DNA from: Methylobacillus methanolivorans
GTDB taxonomy: Bacteria; Pseudomonadota; Gammaproteobacteria; Burkholderiales; Methylophilaceae
Direction of reading: 5' to 3'
Assembly: GCF_020531845.1 (NCBI RefSeq)
Contig: NZ_JAJAVF010000002.1
Coordinates: 84,436-148,435 of the forward strand
DNA: 64,000 bases
Positions 53,897-62,953 of this stretch are shown here, in pieces (position 1 is the first letter of the stretch; every line of letters starts with the position of its first letter). Position numbers and translations under genes: made by a program. The notes beneath the pieces are model-generated. The model worked only from the letters and a program-made list of their open reading frames with translations, had not been told where the DNA came from and searched no databases.

Positions 53897-55301
53897 CGCG
53901 CTCGTTCATCAACAAGGCTGGAAAGAGTATCTTAATGATTGTAGCGAGATACTGGAGATCGTTGAGTCACTAGAAGTTTCTGGGCGTATCACCAAATTGA
54001 CAGGGTTGGTGATGGAGGCCGTCGGGATCAAATTGCCAATTGGCAGTGCTTGTTACGTTCCATTGGCAGAAGGGCGACGGGTCGAGGCCGAGGTGGTTGG
54101 TTTTGATGGTGGGCGAATGCTGCTGATGCCACAAAGTGGTGTTGAGGGCGTGACACCGGGCGCAAAAGTGTTTGCGCTGGAAGTGGCTGAAGCCTTGCCC
54201 AAGCCTAACCAGGCAAAACATCCACGCCGCCGCGCTATTGATCGTGCAAGGCATTTACCTGTGGGGGAGGCTTTGCTTGGTCGTGTGGTTGATGCGGCGG
54301 GTCGTCCGCTGGATGAGCTGGGGCCACTCAATAGTGAAAATAGCGTGCCACTCAATACCCGCCCGCTCAACCCCTTGTCGCGTGCACCCATTGAGGATGT
54401 CTTGGATGTTGGCGTGCGTGCCATCAATAGTATGTTGACTGTTGGCCGTGGCCAGCGCATGGGCTTATTTGCCGGTTCTGGCGTAGGTAAGAGCGTGCTG
54501 TTGGGAATGATGGCGCGCTATACCACGGCAGATGTCATTGTTGTCGGCTTGATTGGCGAGCGTGGTCGTGAAGTAAAAGAATTTATTGAACAGATTCTCG
54601 GGCCTGAAGGGCTTGCCCGTTCTGTCGTTGTCGCTGCGCCTGCGGATGTCCCGGCGCTGATGAGGTTGCAGGGTGCGAGCTATGCAACGGCAATTGCCGA
54701 GTATTTCCGGAATGAGGGCAAGGATGTTTTGTTGATCATGGATTCCTTGACTCGCTATGCCATGGCGCAGCGCGAAATTGCCCTAGCGATCGGGGAGCCT
54801 CCTGCTACCAAAGGCTATCCGCCTTCAGTGTTTGCTAAGCTTCCGGCCCTGGTGGAGCGCGCTGGCAATGGTAAGCCAGGTGAAGGGTCTATAACCGCGT
54901 TTTATACCGTGCTAACCGAAGGTGATGATCAGCAAGATCCGATTGCTGATTCTGCACGGGCGATTCTCGATGGACATATTGTATTGAGCCGTAGCTTGGC
55001 CGAAAGCGGGCATTATCCAGCCATTGATATAGAGCAATCGATCAGTCGGGCCATGCACAATATCACGTCGCCCGAGCATCAGAAAAACGCGCGTAAGCTC
55101 AAGCAGTTGAATTCCCGCTATACCCGCAACCAAGATTTGATCAATGTCGGGGCTTATGAAAGCGGGAGTGACCCAGTGCTGGATGAGGCCATCATGCGTC
55201 ACGAGGCAATTGAGGCTTTCTTGCAACAAGATATTAAGGAGTCCGCCCACTGGACGGCCAGCGTCAATGATCTGGCTGCATTGGTAGGAGGCGTAAGTTA
55301 A
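53889..55301 (+). CDS. fliI: Flagellum-specific ATPase FliI
   Basis: A 470-residue F1-beta-like export ATPase. Seen in order are the N-terminal barrel ([21 protein letters not shown]), [19 protein letters not shown] [17 protein letters not shown], the Walker [16 protein letters not shown] (around residue 196), [17 protein letters not shown], the Walker B region [26 protein letters not shown], and ETQL-type C-terminal helices ([31 protein letters not shown]). It powers unfolding of export substrates at the flagellar type III gate, with FliH and FliJ as partners. Length is typical. Confidence 0.97.
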   Translation: MSSALVHQQGWKEYLNDCSEILEIVESLEVSGRITKLTGLVMEAVGIKLPIGSACYVPLAEGRRVEAEVVGFDGGRMLLMPQSGVEGVTPGAKVFALEVAEALPKPNQAKHPRRRAIDRARHLPVGEALLGRVVDAAGRPLDELGPLNSENSVPLNTRPLNPLSRAPIEDVLDVGVRAINSMLTVGRGQRMGLFAGSGVGKSVLLGMMARYTTADVIVVGLIGERGREVKEFIEQILGPEGLARSVVVAAPADVPALMRLQGASYATAIAEYFRNEGKDVLLIMDSLTRYAMAQREIALAIGEPPATKGYPPSVFAKLPALVERAGNGKPGEGSITAFYTVLTEGDDQQDPIADSARAILDGHIVLSRSLAESGHYPAIDIEQSISRAMHNITSPEHQKNARKLKQLNSRYTRNQDLINVGAYESGSDPVLDEAIMRHEAIEAFLQQDIKESAHWTASVNDLAALVGGVS

Positions 55302-55325
55302 TGACTAAGCCAGAGGGGAGATGGC

Positions 55326-55778
55326 ATGTCTAAGCAAAAACGGGTGGTGTTGACTACCTTGCAGGGATTGGCCGAAAAGGACGTTGATGTGGCTGCTGAT
55401 CGTCTGGGTGAAGCCAACCGGCAATTGGCTGAGTCAGAAAAAAGCTTGAATCTGTTAATGCAATACCGTGCTGATTATGTCAGCCAGCGTGACCAGGCGA
55501 TGAGCAATGGCATGACGGCAGAGATTTACCAGAACTACCAGAGTTTTCTCGGCAAGCTGTCACAAGCGATCGTGAGCCAAACCGAGAATGTGGAGCGTTT
55601 GCGCCAAGTACACCAGTTGCGTAAACAAGAGTGGCAAGAATGCCAGAAGAAAAAGATGTCTTATGACGTGCTGATTGATCGTGCCGATAAGCGTGAAAAT
55701 GCGATCGAACTCAAGCGCGACCAAAAGATGATGGATGAGCATGCCATGCGTGTGAGCCGTAACCAGAGTAGACAATAA
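55326..55778 (+). CDS. fliJ: Flagellar export protein FliJ
   Basis: A 150-residue, highly charged coiled-coil protein (VDVAADRLGEANRQLAESEKSLNLLMQYRADYVSQRDQAM ... LDYRLDKRENAIELKRDQKMMDEHAMRV), the FliJ pattern of a two-helix coiled coil inserted in the FliI ring like the F1 gamma subunit. It escorts chaperones and activates the gate. It follows fliI by 24 bases and precedes fliK by 15, in the standard order. The family is weakly conserved, so position matters for the call. Confidence 0.92.
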   Translation: MSKQKRVVLTTLQGLAEKDVDVAADRLGEANRQLAESEKSLNLLMQYRADYVSQRDQAMSNGMTAEIYQNYQSFLGKLSQAIVSQTENVERLRQVHQLRKQEWQECQKKKMSYDVLIDRADKRENAIELKRDQKMMDEHAMRVSRNQSRQ

Positions 55779-55793
55779 GCAGGAGCTTCCAGC

Positions 55794-56912
55794 ATGCAGA
55801 ATATTCCAGTACCCAGCCAGGCGGCGATTCTCAACAATACGGCAGCCAGTGCTGCTGTGGCCAAGGCGGCAAAGTCCACCAACACTGCGAATGACGGCCC
55901 GGCTTTCAAGGATGTGCTTGCCAAGCAAGTGCAGGCCGAGGCGAAACAGGTAGGTAGCACCGAGCAGGCAATACAGAAGCAGCGCATGCTATTGCAACTA
56001 AAGTTGGGAGCTGAGTCGCAGCCTATGGTTGATCCGGAATTGGTACCGGCTGAGCTGCTACTGGATCCAAAGTTAGTACAGGAAGAGATGCTATCTGTAG
56101 CCGATAAAGAGGCTCTCTCAGAGCAGGATGCTGCGTTGATGACGCAGGAGTCAGTGCCCGTAGCGACGGATGCGCAGCCGATCGCCGCAGCGATGACACC
56201 TGATGTGCAGCGCAGGCCCGCCGTGGAAGTAGCTGATGAGCTTGAGCAGTTGGGTGCGCAACGTGCGCCCGTAGAGTGGCAGGGCAAGGATAAGCCTGCT
56301 GCTGATCTTGAGCTTGAAGTTGATAAAGCCGCGATACTCACAGCCGCCTCTATTCCAAAGCCGACTGCCAACGATGAACAGTCCTCGTTGTTTGCTGACG
56401 CCTTGGAGCAAATACAACAACAGGTACAAGCCACTGCGACAGCTCCTATGCAACAGCCTCAGCAAGCCCAGCAGGCTGCAGCTGCCATGGATGTGCGCGG
56501 CAATCTGGTGCCTACACCTTTTGGGCAGCCTAGTTGGAACCAGGCAATTGGCCAGAAGGTGGTCTGGATGGCCGCTGGTGGAGAGCAGACCGCTTCACTG
56601 ACATTGAATCCACCTGATCTAGGGCCATTGCAAGTGGTTATTCATGTGCATAACAACCAGGCAGATACGACTTTCCTTTCTGACCAGGCTGATGTGCGTC
56701 GTGCGCTGGAAGATGGCATGGATAACTTGCGCCAGATGATGAGCGAATCAGGCTTGCAATTAGGCCAGGCCAATGTTCGCTCTGGACAGCAGGAGGCGCA
56801 GCAACAAGCTGCAGGCATGAATCGCGCGAATACAGGTGTGCAGGGGAATGAAGCCGAGACAGTGCTAGCCAAGGCTGCCAAGGTGATGGGGTTGGTAGAT
56901 ACCTTCGCCTAA
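55794..56912 (+). CDS. fliK: Flagellar hook-length control protein FliK
   Basis: A 372-residue protein with a long disordered Ala/Gln/Glu-rich N-terminal ruler region and a C-terminal Flg_hook domain: SWNQAIGQKVVWMAAGGEQTASLTLNPPDLGPLQVVIHVHNNQADTTFLSDQADVRRALEDGMDNLRQMMSESGLQLGQANV (about residues 240-325). The LNPPDLGPL motif is diagnostic for FliK. It measures the hook and triggers the switch of FlhB from rod/hook to filament substrates. It is the last gene of the fliFGHIJK group, after which 246 bases precede fliL. Confidence 0.93.
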   Translation: MQNIPVPSQAAILNNTAASAAVAKAAKSTNTANDGPAFKDVLAKQVQAEAKQVGSTEQAIQKQRMLLQLKLGAESQPMVDPELVPAELLLDPKLVQEEMLSVADKEALSEQDAALMTQESVPVATDAQPIAAAMTPDVQRRPAVEVADELEQLGAQRAPVEWQGKDKPAADLELEVDKAAILTAASIPKPTANDEQSSLFADALEQIQQQVQATATAPMQQPQQAQQAAAAMDVRGNLVPTPFGQPSWNQAIGQKVVWMAAGGEQTASLTLNPPDLGPLQVVIHVHNNQADTTFLSDQADVRRALEDGMDNLRQMMSESGLQLGQANVRSGQQEAQQQAAGMNRANTGVQGNEAETVLAKAAKVMGLVDTFA

Positions 56913-57158
56913 TAGCCATTCATTTCCTGCGATAGCGGTATTTCCCCTATGGCCTTGTCATGATCTGATTGGTGCCGTGACGTCAGCTGCCGGGGGCATA
57001 GTATCCTGGCAGTGATTGTTTTTGCCCATCTTGCTTCTCTTTATCCGCGCCTATCCATGGATTTGGCGTAATTTCCTCCTTCTATTTCCTGCATGCTATT
57101 CTGGCAAATCTTTCATAATATTTACTAACCAGTAGTAGAACGGCGATAAGGATTGCAG

Positions 57159-57653
57159 ATGGCACAAGAAGTCACAAAAGAAGTTCAGCCGCAAAAATCA
57201 AAAAAAGGCCTGATCCTCATAGCGGTAGGGGTTGTCCTAGTATTGGCGTTGGGTGGCGGTGCCGCCTATTGGTATTTCAGCCAGAAATCCCATGTTGAGC
57301 ACGAGGGGAAGCCCAAGGAAGAAAAGGTGGAGGTCAAGGATCCAGTGTTCGTCAAACTGGAGACTTTTACTGTCAATCTTCAGCCAGACGCCGAGGCACA
57401 ATATCTGCAAGTCGATCTGACTTTGCAGGTGGAAGACCAAGCACAGGCGGACAGTATCACTAAGCATATGCCCAGTGTGCGTAACCGTATCCTGATGCTG
57501 CTGAGTGGCAAGAAATCGTCTGAGTTGCTGACAATTGAAGGAAAGCAGGCACTGACCAAGGAAATCATCAATCAGCTTTCTCAGCCGTTCAACAAAGGCG
57601 CTAAGCCGTTGGTGATCAATGATGTGTTTTTTACTTCGTTCGTGATTCAGTAA
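57159..57653 (+). CDS. fliL: Flagellar basal-body-associated protein FliL
   Basis: Start at ATG 57159 (MAQEVTKEVQ), with AAGGA six bases upstream. The 164-residue protein has a single TM segment (GLILIAVGVVLVLALGGGAAYWYF, about 20-43) and a periplasmic stomatin-like domain (VKDPVFVKLETFTVNLQPDAEAQYLQVDLTLQVEDQAQADSITKHMPSVRNRILMLLSGKKSSELL). It surrounds MotAB stators and increases torque. It heads fliLMNOPQR, separated from fliK by an intergenic region in which I found no convincing promoter boxes. Confidence 0.93.
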   Translation: MAQEVTKEVQPQKSKKGLILIAVGVVLVLALGGGAAYWYFSQKSHVEHEGKPKEEKVEVKDPVFVKLETFTVNLQPDAEAQYLQVDLTLQVEDQAQADSITKHMPSVRNRILMLLSGKKSSELLTIEGKQALTKEIINQLSQPFNKGAKPLVINDVFFTSFVIQ

Positions 57654-57675
57654 ATATCCATGAGTACAGGCAATT

Positions 57676-58683
57676 ATGGCGGATAATTTTCTCTCTCAGG
57701 AAGAAGTCGATGCGCTGCTCAGGGGCGTAAGTAATGAGCAGGAAGATGACACGCCTGCCGTTGACCCTGCTGGCGTTCGCAACTACAACCTGGCGACGCA
57801 GGAGCGTATTGTCCGTGGGCGCATGCCGACATTGGAGATTATCAATGAGCGGTTTGCGCGCCTGTTGCGTATAGGCCTGTTCAATTTCCTCCGTCGTACC
57901 ACTGAGGTCTCGGTAGGCCCGGTCAAAATATCCAAATATAGCGAATTTATCCGTAACCTAGTCGTGCCGACCAATCTTAATTTGGTGCATATGAAGCCAC
58001 TGCGTGGCACGGCGCTGATGGTGTTTGATCCTACGCTGGTGTTCCTGATCGTGGATAACCTGTTTGGTGGTGATGGACGTTTTCATACCCGTGTTGAGGG
58101 GCGTGATTTTACCCAGACCGAACAACGTATCATCCAGAAGGTATTGGCGATTGTTTTCGAGACTTATGCTAAATCGTGGGAACCAGTCTACAAGCTGGAT
58201 TTCGAGTATATCCGCTCTGAGATGAACACCCAGTTTGCCAATATCGCTACACCGAATGAAGTCGTGGTGTCGACTACTTTCAATATTGAGTTGGGTGCCT
58301 CCAATGGAGAAATCCATTTCTGTTTCCCTTACTCGATGATAGAGCCGATCCGCGATGTGCTGACTTCACCGCTACAGGGCGAGGCCCTGGGGGTGGATAA
58401 GCGTTGGGTGCGGCTCATGACGCAGCAGATACAAAGTGCCGAGGTGATGTTGATTGCCGATTTGGCGAAGGCGAGTATGACATTGGGCGATATCCTCAAC
58501 ATGAAGGTAGGCGATGTCATTCCGCTATCGATTTCCGAGGAAATCGAGGCCAAAGTGGATAACGTGCCGGTCATGCAGTGTAAATATGGCGTGTTTAACG
58601 GCCAATATGCATTGCGAGTAGAGAAATTGCTGCGATCAAATTCCAGCGAATATGTAAAAGGAGAGGTATCCGATGGCGATTGA
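57676..58683 (+). CDS. fliM: Flagellar motor switch protein FliM
   Basis: A 335-residue C-ring protein. The N-terminal MADNFLSQEEVDALLRG is the conserved CheY-phosphate-binding peptide; a CheC-like middle domain with RMPTLEIINERFARLLRIGLFNFLRR follows, and a C-terminal SpoA domain (DLAKASMTLGDILNMKVGDVIPLSISEEIEAKVDNVPVMQCKYGVFNGQYALRVEKLL). It sets motor rotation direction. Its stop overlaps the start of fliN by 11 bases. Length is standard. Confidence 0.97.
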   Translation: MADNFLSQEEVDALLRGVSNEQEDDTPAVDPAGVRNYNLATQERIVRGRMPTLEIINERFARLLRIGLFNFLRRTTEVSVGPVKISKYSEFIRNLVVPTNLNLVHMKPLRGTALMVFDPTLVFLIVDNLFGGDGRFHTRVEGRDFTQTEQRIIQKVLAIVFETYAKSWEPVYKLDFEYIRSEMNTQFANIATPNEVVVSTTFNIELGASNGEIHFCFPYSMIEPIRDVLTSPLQGEALGVDKRWVRLMTQQIQSAEVMLIADLAKASMTLGDILNMKVGDVIPLSISEEIEAKVDNVPVMQCKYGVFNGQYALRVEKLLRSNSSEYVKGEVSDGD

Positions 58684-59101
58684 TCCCAATGAAGAACAGT
58701 TGATGGATGACTGGGGGGCTGCCATGGCAGAGCAAAGCCAGGCAGAAGAAAACGATGTCTCGGCATTATTGGGTGGAAAGACCGAACAGGCGCCTGTATT
58801 TACCGAGTTTTCTGCCAAGAGCAAGCTGCATGAAACCCAGAATGATATCGACTTCATCCTGGACATCCCTGTGCAGCTGACTGTTGAGCTTGGTCGTACC
58901 AAGATTGCAATTAAGAACCTGCTGCAGCTTGCTCAAGGTTCGGTGGTTGAGCTGGATGGCTTGGCTGGGGAACCCATGGATGTATTGGTGAACGGTTGCC
59001 TGATTGCCCAGGGCGAGGTGGTGGTAGTGAATGACAAGTTCGGTATTCGCTTGACGGATATCATCACGCCCGCGGAGCGTATCCGTAAAATCAACAAGTA
59101 A
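58673..59101 (+). CDS. fliN: Flagellar motor switch protein FliN
   Basis: A 142-residue protein with an acidic variable N-terminal part (DPNEEQLMDDWGAAMAEQ) and a C-terminal SpoA domain: FILDIPVQLTVELGRTKIAIKNLLQLAQGSVVELDGLAGEPMDVLVNGCLIAQGEVVVVNDKFGIRLTDIITPAERI, diagnostic for FliN. It completes the C-ring and docks FliH. AAAAGGAGAGGTATCCG precedes the ATG within the end of fliM. Confidence 0.97.
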   Translation: MAIDPNEEQLMDDWGAAMAEQSQAEENDVSALLGGKTEQAPVFTEFSAKSKLHETQNDIDFILDIPVQLTVELGRTKIAIKNLLQLAQGSVVELDGLAGEPMDVLVNGCLIAQGEVVVVNDKFGIRLTDIITPAERIRKINK

Positions 59102-59115
59102 TCGAGCTGGATTTG

Positions 59116-59544
59116 ATGAACAAGATAAAACGCACTATGGCCTATAGGATTGCCTTGTCTGGCGTATTGCTGAGCCCTGCGCTGGCTTTTGCAGCGGCAG
59201 GAGAAGTGTCCACGACCGGCAGCCTGCTACGCATGGTGTTGGGCTTAGCATTGGTGCTGGGCGTCATGGTGGCTGTTGCGTGGTTGATGAAACGCATGAC
59301 GCCTGGGCTCAAGCAGCAGTCTGTAGTGCGCATTGTCGGAGGCGTGAGTGTGGGCAGTCGTGAGCGGGTCGTTGTTGTTGAAGTCGCCGGGCGTTGGCTG
59401 GTACTCGGTGTAGCGCCAGGTCAGGTCACGAGCCTGGCTGATCTTGCACCTGGAGAGGAAATTCCAATGATGGCACCTGTCGCTAACCAGGTGAGCGTGC
59501 CGTTTTCAGCCTGGCTGAATAAGTCCCTGAACAGAAAGCCTTGA
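59116..59544 (+). CDS. fliO: Flagellar biosynthesis protein FliO
   Basis: Start at ATG 59116; the TTG at 59113 is less likely. The 142-residue protein has a cleavable-looking hydrophobic N-terminus ([17 protein letters not shown]) and a TM segment ([22 protein letters not shown], about 35-56), then the cytoplasmic FliO domain ([35 protein letters not shown]). FliO assists assembly of FliP in the export gate. Its stop overlaps the fliP start. The family is short and weakly conserved, but the location settles it. Confidence 0.93.
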   Translation: MNKIKRTMAYRIALSGVLLSPALAFAAAGEVSTTGSLLRMVLGLALVLGVMVAVAWLMKRMTPGLKQQSVVRIVGGVSVGSRERVVVVEVAGRWLVLGVAPGQVTSLADLAPGEEIPMMAPVANQVSVPFSAWLNKSLNRKP

Positions 59545-60302
59545 TGACCATGCATGCACGTTATCTCACGATTTTTCTGTGTGCAGTGATATTGGGTCTA
59601 CCATTACTTGGGCATGCGGCAGAGCCTGGTGGCCTGGGCTTCATCAATAGCCAGCCAGCTGCTGGTGGCGGCCAGAATTACTCCCTCAGCATCCAGACCC
59701 TGATCCTGCTGACTTCGCTGTCTTTCCTGCCAGCGGCCTTGCTCATGATGACAGGGTTTACCCGCATCATTATTGTCCTGTCATTGCTACGCCAGGCATT
59801 GGGTACGCAATCCTCGCCACCTAACCAAGTGCTGGTGGGGTTGGCGCTATTCCTGACCTTTTTCGTGATGGGGCCGGTATTTGAGCGCATTTATACCGAG
59901 GCTTATCAGCCATTTGACGAAGAACGTATCACCATGCAGGAAGCCATGGTGCGTGGCTCTATTCCGCTCAAGGAGTTTATGCTGAAGCAAACCCGCGAAT
60001 CCGACTTGGCGTTGTTCTTCAAGATGTCGCGTACCGATGCGGTAGCTACGCCTGAAGAGGTTCCCTTGCGTGTCCTGGTGCCGGCATTTGTCACTAGCGA
60101 GTTGAAAACAGCGTTCCAGATCGGCTTTGCGATTTTTATTCCTTTCCTGATTATCGACATGGTGGTTGCCAGTATTTTGATGTCGATGGGGATGATGATG
60201 GTATCGCCTGCTATTGTGGCTTTGCCGTTCAAGCTGATGCTATTTGTGCTGGTCGATGGTTGGCAATTGCTATTGGGGTCGCTGGCCCAAAGTTTTTATT
60301 AG
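59544..60302 (+). CDS. fliP: Flagellar export-gate protein FliP
   Basis: ATG 59544 overlaps the fliO stop; ATG 59550 is an alternative. The 252-residue protein starts with a signal peptide (as FliP does, ending HAAE) and has four TM segments in the mature part: [61 protein letters not shown], then [42 protein letters not shown] and [22 protein letters not shown]. It forms the pentameric core of the export gate with FliQ and FliR. Confidence 0.97.
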   Translation: MTMHARYLTIFLCAVILGLPLLGHAAEPGGLGFINSQPAAGGGQNYSLSIQTLILLTSLSFLPAALLMMTGFTRIIIVLSLLRQALGTQSSPPNQVLVGLALFLTFFVMGPVFERIYTEAYQPFDEERITMQEAMVRGSIPLKEFMLKQTRESDLALFFKMSRTDAVATPEEVPLRVLVPAFVTSELKTAFQIGFAIFIPFLIIDMVVASILMSMGMMMVSPAIVALPFKLMLFVLVDGWQLLLGSLAQSFY

Positions 60303-60311
60303 GGGTGCAAG

Positions 60312-60587
60312 ATGAGCATGAGTCCTGAGCAGGTGATGACCATAGGTCGCCAGGCAGCAGAGGTGTTGTTGATGATGGCAGGGCCCATGCTGCTGGTGGT
60401 GTTGGCAATAGGCTTGCTCGTGAGTATTTTCCAGGCTGCGACACAGATCAATGAAACCACTTTGACCTTTATCCCTAAATTATTGGGAGTCTTTGCTACA
60501 TTGCTGATTGCCGGCCCATGGATGCTGTCGGTGTTCACTGATTATCTCAGGGCTGTATTTACCAGCATTCCTACCTTGACTGGATGA
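60312..60587 (+). CDS. fliQ: Flagellar export-gate protein FliQ
   Basis: A 91-residue protein with two TM segments: MTIGRQAAEVLLMMAGPMLLVVLAIGLLVSIFQAATQINETTLTFIPKLLGVFATLLIAGPWMLSVFTDYLR, a match to FliQ throughout. The ATG at 60312 has AGGGGTGCAAG ahead of it; the in-frame ATG at 60318 would give the 89-residue family length and cannot be excluded. It packs around the FliP/FliR core. Confidence 0.97.
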   Translation: MSMSPEQVMTIGRQAAEVLLMMAGPMLLVVLAIGLLVSIFQAATQINETTLTFIPKLLGVFATLLIAGPWMLSVFTDYLRAVFTSIPTLTG

Positions 60588-60597
60588 TTAAACCTTC

Positions 60598-61401
60598 ATG
60601 GTGACAGTCACGAGCGAATTCCTGCAGGTATGGGTGGCTACGCTGATGTGGCCGCTGACGCGTATCCTCGCTTTTATCGCTATTGCTCCTATATTCAACC
60701 ATCGGGCGCTGCCAAATAATATCAAGCTCGGCTTTGGTCTGGTGTTGACCGTTGCGGTGATTCCTGCCATTCCTGATATTCCGCCTATCTCGGTATTTTC
60801 CATGAGCGGCCTGCTAATCCTCATGCAGCAGATACTCATCGGGATGGCGATGGGGTTTAGCCTGCGCATCATTTTCTCTGCCGTGGAGCTCGCTGGACAT
60901 GCCGCCGGGATGACCATGGGCCTAGGTTTTGCCATATTCTATGATCCGCAAACACAAGGGCAGAGCACTGCCATTGGTCAGTTCCTGGTGGTATTGTCGA
61001 TGTTGATTTTCTTGAGCATCAATGGCCATCTAGTCGTGATTTCCACTTTGTTGGAAAGCTTTTCCACTTTTCCTATCACGGCAGAACCCAATTTTGGGTT
61101 GAATCCCTATAAAATCGCTTTATGGGGTGGCAAGATATTCAGTGCCGGGTTATTGATTTCATTGCCTATCATCACAGCATTGCTATTGGCTAACTTAGCG
61201 CTTGGGATATTGACGCGCACTGCACCACAACTCAACCTGTTCGGGATAGGTTTCCCGATCACAATCTCGTTGGGCTTCTTGCTGTTGATGTTGGCATTGC
61301 CTTACATGATGCAGCCTATACAGCGACTGATGCATGAGAGCATGAGCTTTATGCAGGAGATAGCCAGTCCTGTGATGGCAGCAGGGCCTCAGAAACAATA
61401 G
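60598..61401 (+). CDS. fliR: Flagellar export-gate protein FliR
   Basis: A 267-residue polytopic protein with about six TM segments. RILAFIAIAPIFNHRALPNNIKLGFGLVLTVAVIPAIP (about 22-60), GMAMGFSLRIIFSAVELAGHAAGMTMGLGFAIFYDPQTQGQSTAIGQFL and ITALLLANLALGILTRTAPQLNLFGIGFPITISLGFLLLMLALPYM are the FliR hallmarks. It completes the export-gate core (FliP5Q4R1). It is the last structural gene of fliLMNOPQR, followed by an EAL-HDOD gene 27 bases on. Confidence 0.96.
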   Translation: MVTVTSEFLQVWVATLMWPLTRILAFIAIAPIFNHRALPNNIKLGFGLVLTVAVIPAIPDIPPISVFSMSGLLILMQQILIGMAMGFSLRIIFSAVELAGHAAGMTMGLGFAIFYDPQTQGQSTAIGQFLVVLSMLIFLSINGHLVVISTLLESFSTFPITAEPNFGLNPYKIALWGGKIFSAGLLISLPIITALLLANLALGILTRTAPQLNLFGIGFPITISLGFLLLMLALPYMMQPIQRLMHESMSFMQEIASPVMAAGPQKQ

Positions 61402-61428
61402 AAAAACGCAATCTGAAAGTTGAATGGT

Positions 61429-62646
61429 ATGACACAAGACCAGGCATATATTGGCCGCCAGCCTATTATGAACGCTAAGCAAGAGATCGTGGCCTATGAG
61501 TTGTTCTTCCGCCATAGTGCCGAAGCAACGACGGCGGTATATGAGAATAGCTTGCAGGCCTGTAACCGGGTGTTGGTGAACACGATCAGCGATATGGGCA
61601 CGTTGTGGCTGCTGGGCGACAAGCTGGCTTTTCTCAATATTAGTGAGGAAATGCTGCATAGCGAACTATTGGAGTTGCTTCCTCCAACCAAGACCGTACT
61701 GGAGTTGGAGGCGTTCGTTGCGCCAAACGCAGCCGTGCTTGAGCGCTGCGAGTTTCTGCGCAAGCGTGGTTACCGGATTGCCCTTAAGGACAAGGGAGAG
61801 TCCTTGGTTGGGTCTGCACTGATTGATTATGCTGATTACGTTAAGATTGATATCCTAGCCTATACTATGGATGAGGTGGCAAGGAGATTCCTCGAGTACC
61901 AGATACTTGGTGTTACTGTTGTGGCTGAAAGGGTAGAGCATCATCATCAATACGATGCATGTCACAACATCGGCTTTCCCCTGATTCAAGGCTTCTACTT
62001 CGCTCATACAGAAACCTTCACGGCCAAGGTGATTAATCCAGCATTTTCAGCCGTGCTAGACCTGCTCAATATGATCAGCCGCGATGCAGATATGCGCGAA
62101 GTGGAGCATGGATTCAAGCGAGATGCAGCACTTTCTTTCAAGCTATTGCGTTATATCAATTCGGTGGGTTTTGGCTTGTCCTGCGAAATTCAATCCCTGC
62201 GCCATGCCCTGACAATTATCGGCACCAAGCAGCTGTATCGCTGGTTAACGTTGTTGATGATCACGGCGGGGGAGAATTCCGCAGCACCGGCACTCATGAA
62301 AACCTCTATCACGCGCGGTCGTCTGACAGAGTTGCTGGGCGAGGGCTACTTCGACAAGACCGGGCGAGACAACCTGTTCGTTACCGGCGTATTTTCCATG
62401 CTGGACCTGATGCTGGAAATGCCCATGGACCGGGTGCTGGAGAAAATCGATCTGCCAGATGCGATTCAAGATGCGTTGTTGCATCGACAGGGGATTTATG
62501 GCCCATTCCTGCAGCTAGCCGAGGCCTGTGAAAACCAGGATAACAATCGCATTATTGCATTGGCAGAAAGCCTGCAACTTGATCCGAACAAGGTCAATGA
62601 TGCCCATATTGCGGCCTTGGCTTGGGTGGAAGCGCTCGGAGTATAG
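61429..62646 (+). CDS. Degenerate EAL-HDOD signalling protein (CdgJ/YuxH-like)
   Basis: Start at ATG 61429 (MTQDQAYIGRQPIM), nine bases after an AAAG ribosome site; TTG 61420 is an alternative. The 405-residue protein has an N-terminal EAL-like domain (YIGRQPIMNAKQEIVAYELFFRH ... QGFYFAHTE, to about residue 190) and a C-terminal HDOD domain (AVLDLLNMISRDADMREVEHGFKRDAALSFKLLRYINSVGFG ... ALTIIGTKQLYRWLTLLM). In the EAL part the usual EAL reads ELF, and the DDFG loop reads KDKG (ALKDKGES), so phosphodiesterase activity is unlikely. Proteins of this architecture regulate motility in other bacteria. It closes the flagellar cluster. Confidence 0.88.
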   Translation: MTQDQAYIGRQPIMNAKQEIVAYELFFRHSAEATTAVYENSLQACNRVLVNTISDMGTLWLLGDKLAFLNISEEMLHSELLELLPPTKTVLELEAFVAPNAAVLERCEFLRKRGYRIALKDKGESLVGSALIDYADYVKIDILAYTMDEVARRFLEYQILGVTVVAERVEHHHQYDACHNIGFPLIQGFYFAHTETFTAKVINPAFSAVLDLLNMISRDADMREVEHGFKRDAALSFKLLRYINSVGFGLSCEIQSLRHALTIIGTKQLYRWLTLLMITAGENSAAPALMKTSITRGRLTELLGEGYFDKTGRDNLFVTGVFSMLDLMLEMPMDRVLEKIDLPDAIQDALLHRQGIYGPFLQLAEACENQDNNRIIALAESLQLDPNKVNDAHIAALAWVEALGV

Positions 62647-62652
62647 CTTTTA

Positions 62653-62702
62653 CATGCATCAACTAAAAAGCCGGCATATGCCGGCTTTTTAGTTGATGCA
62701 TG
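62653..62702. terminator. 50-bp perfect palindrome, probable bidirectional terminator
   Basis: The sequence from 62653 to 62702 equals its own reverse complement over all 50 bases: an outer CATGCATCAACT, then AAAAA, then the GC-rich centre GCCGGCATATGCCGGC, then the mirror. As RNA it forms a 23-25-base-pair hairpin with the GC core followed by a T5 run, the structure of a very stable terminator usable on either strand. It starts seven bases after the EAL-HDOD stop codon. Confidence 0.88.
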
Positions 62703-62953
62703 ATAGTAATGATGATTTTTGATTTGCCTTACCTTAATAGATTCATTGTGACCTTGATTCTGTATGATCCAGCAAGGCAGATAGGTGACGGTTGCGTGTA
62801 GTGTCATGAGTGATGGATGTACCTGACTTGCCCTAGGTGTGTTTGACGGGCAATATTGAGCACACTTGAAAGTGTTGTATCCAGACGGATACTGGGCATC
62901 GTACCCAAACTCTGATTAGCCTGGGCTAGACTCATTGGAAAGGGAGTAAAAGA
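62703..62953. other. Intergenic leader before the secretin-like gene
   Basis: About 250 bases without a supported gene. GTATCC-AGAC-GGATAC, an inverted repeat at 62877-62892, is followed at 62893 by TGGGCATCGTACCCA, another imperfect inverted repeat, about 60 bases before the start codon. These may be a regulator site or a leader structure. No promoter boxes are assigned with confidence. Confidence 0.4.

Noticed and set aside
56913..57158. Promoter for fliL
   Set aside because: Searches by eye for sigma-54, sigma-28 and sigma-70 boxes gave only poorly spaced matches, so none is reported.
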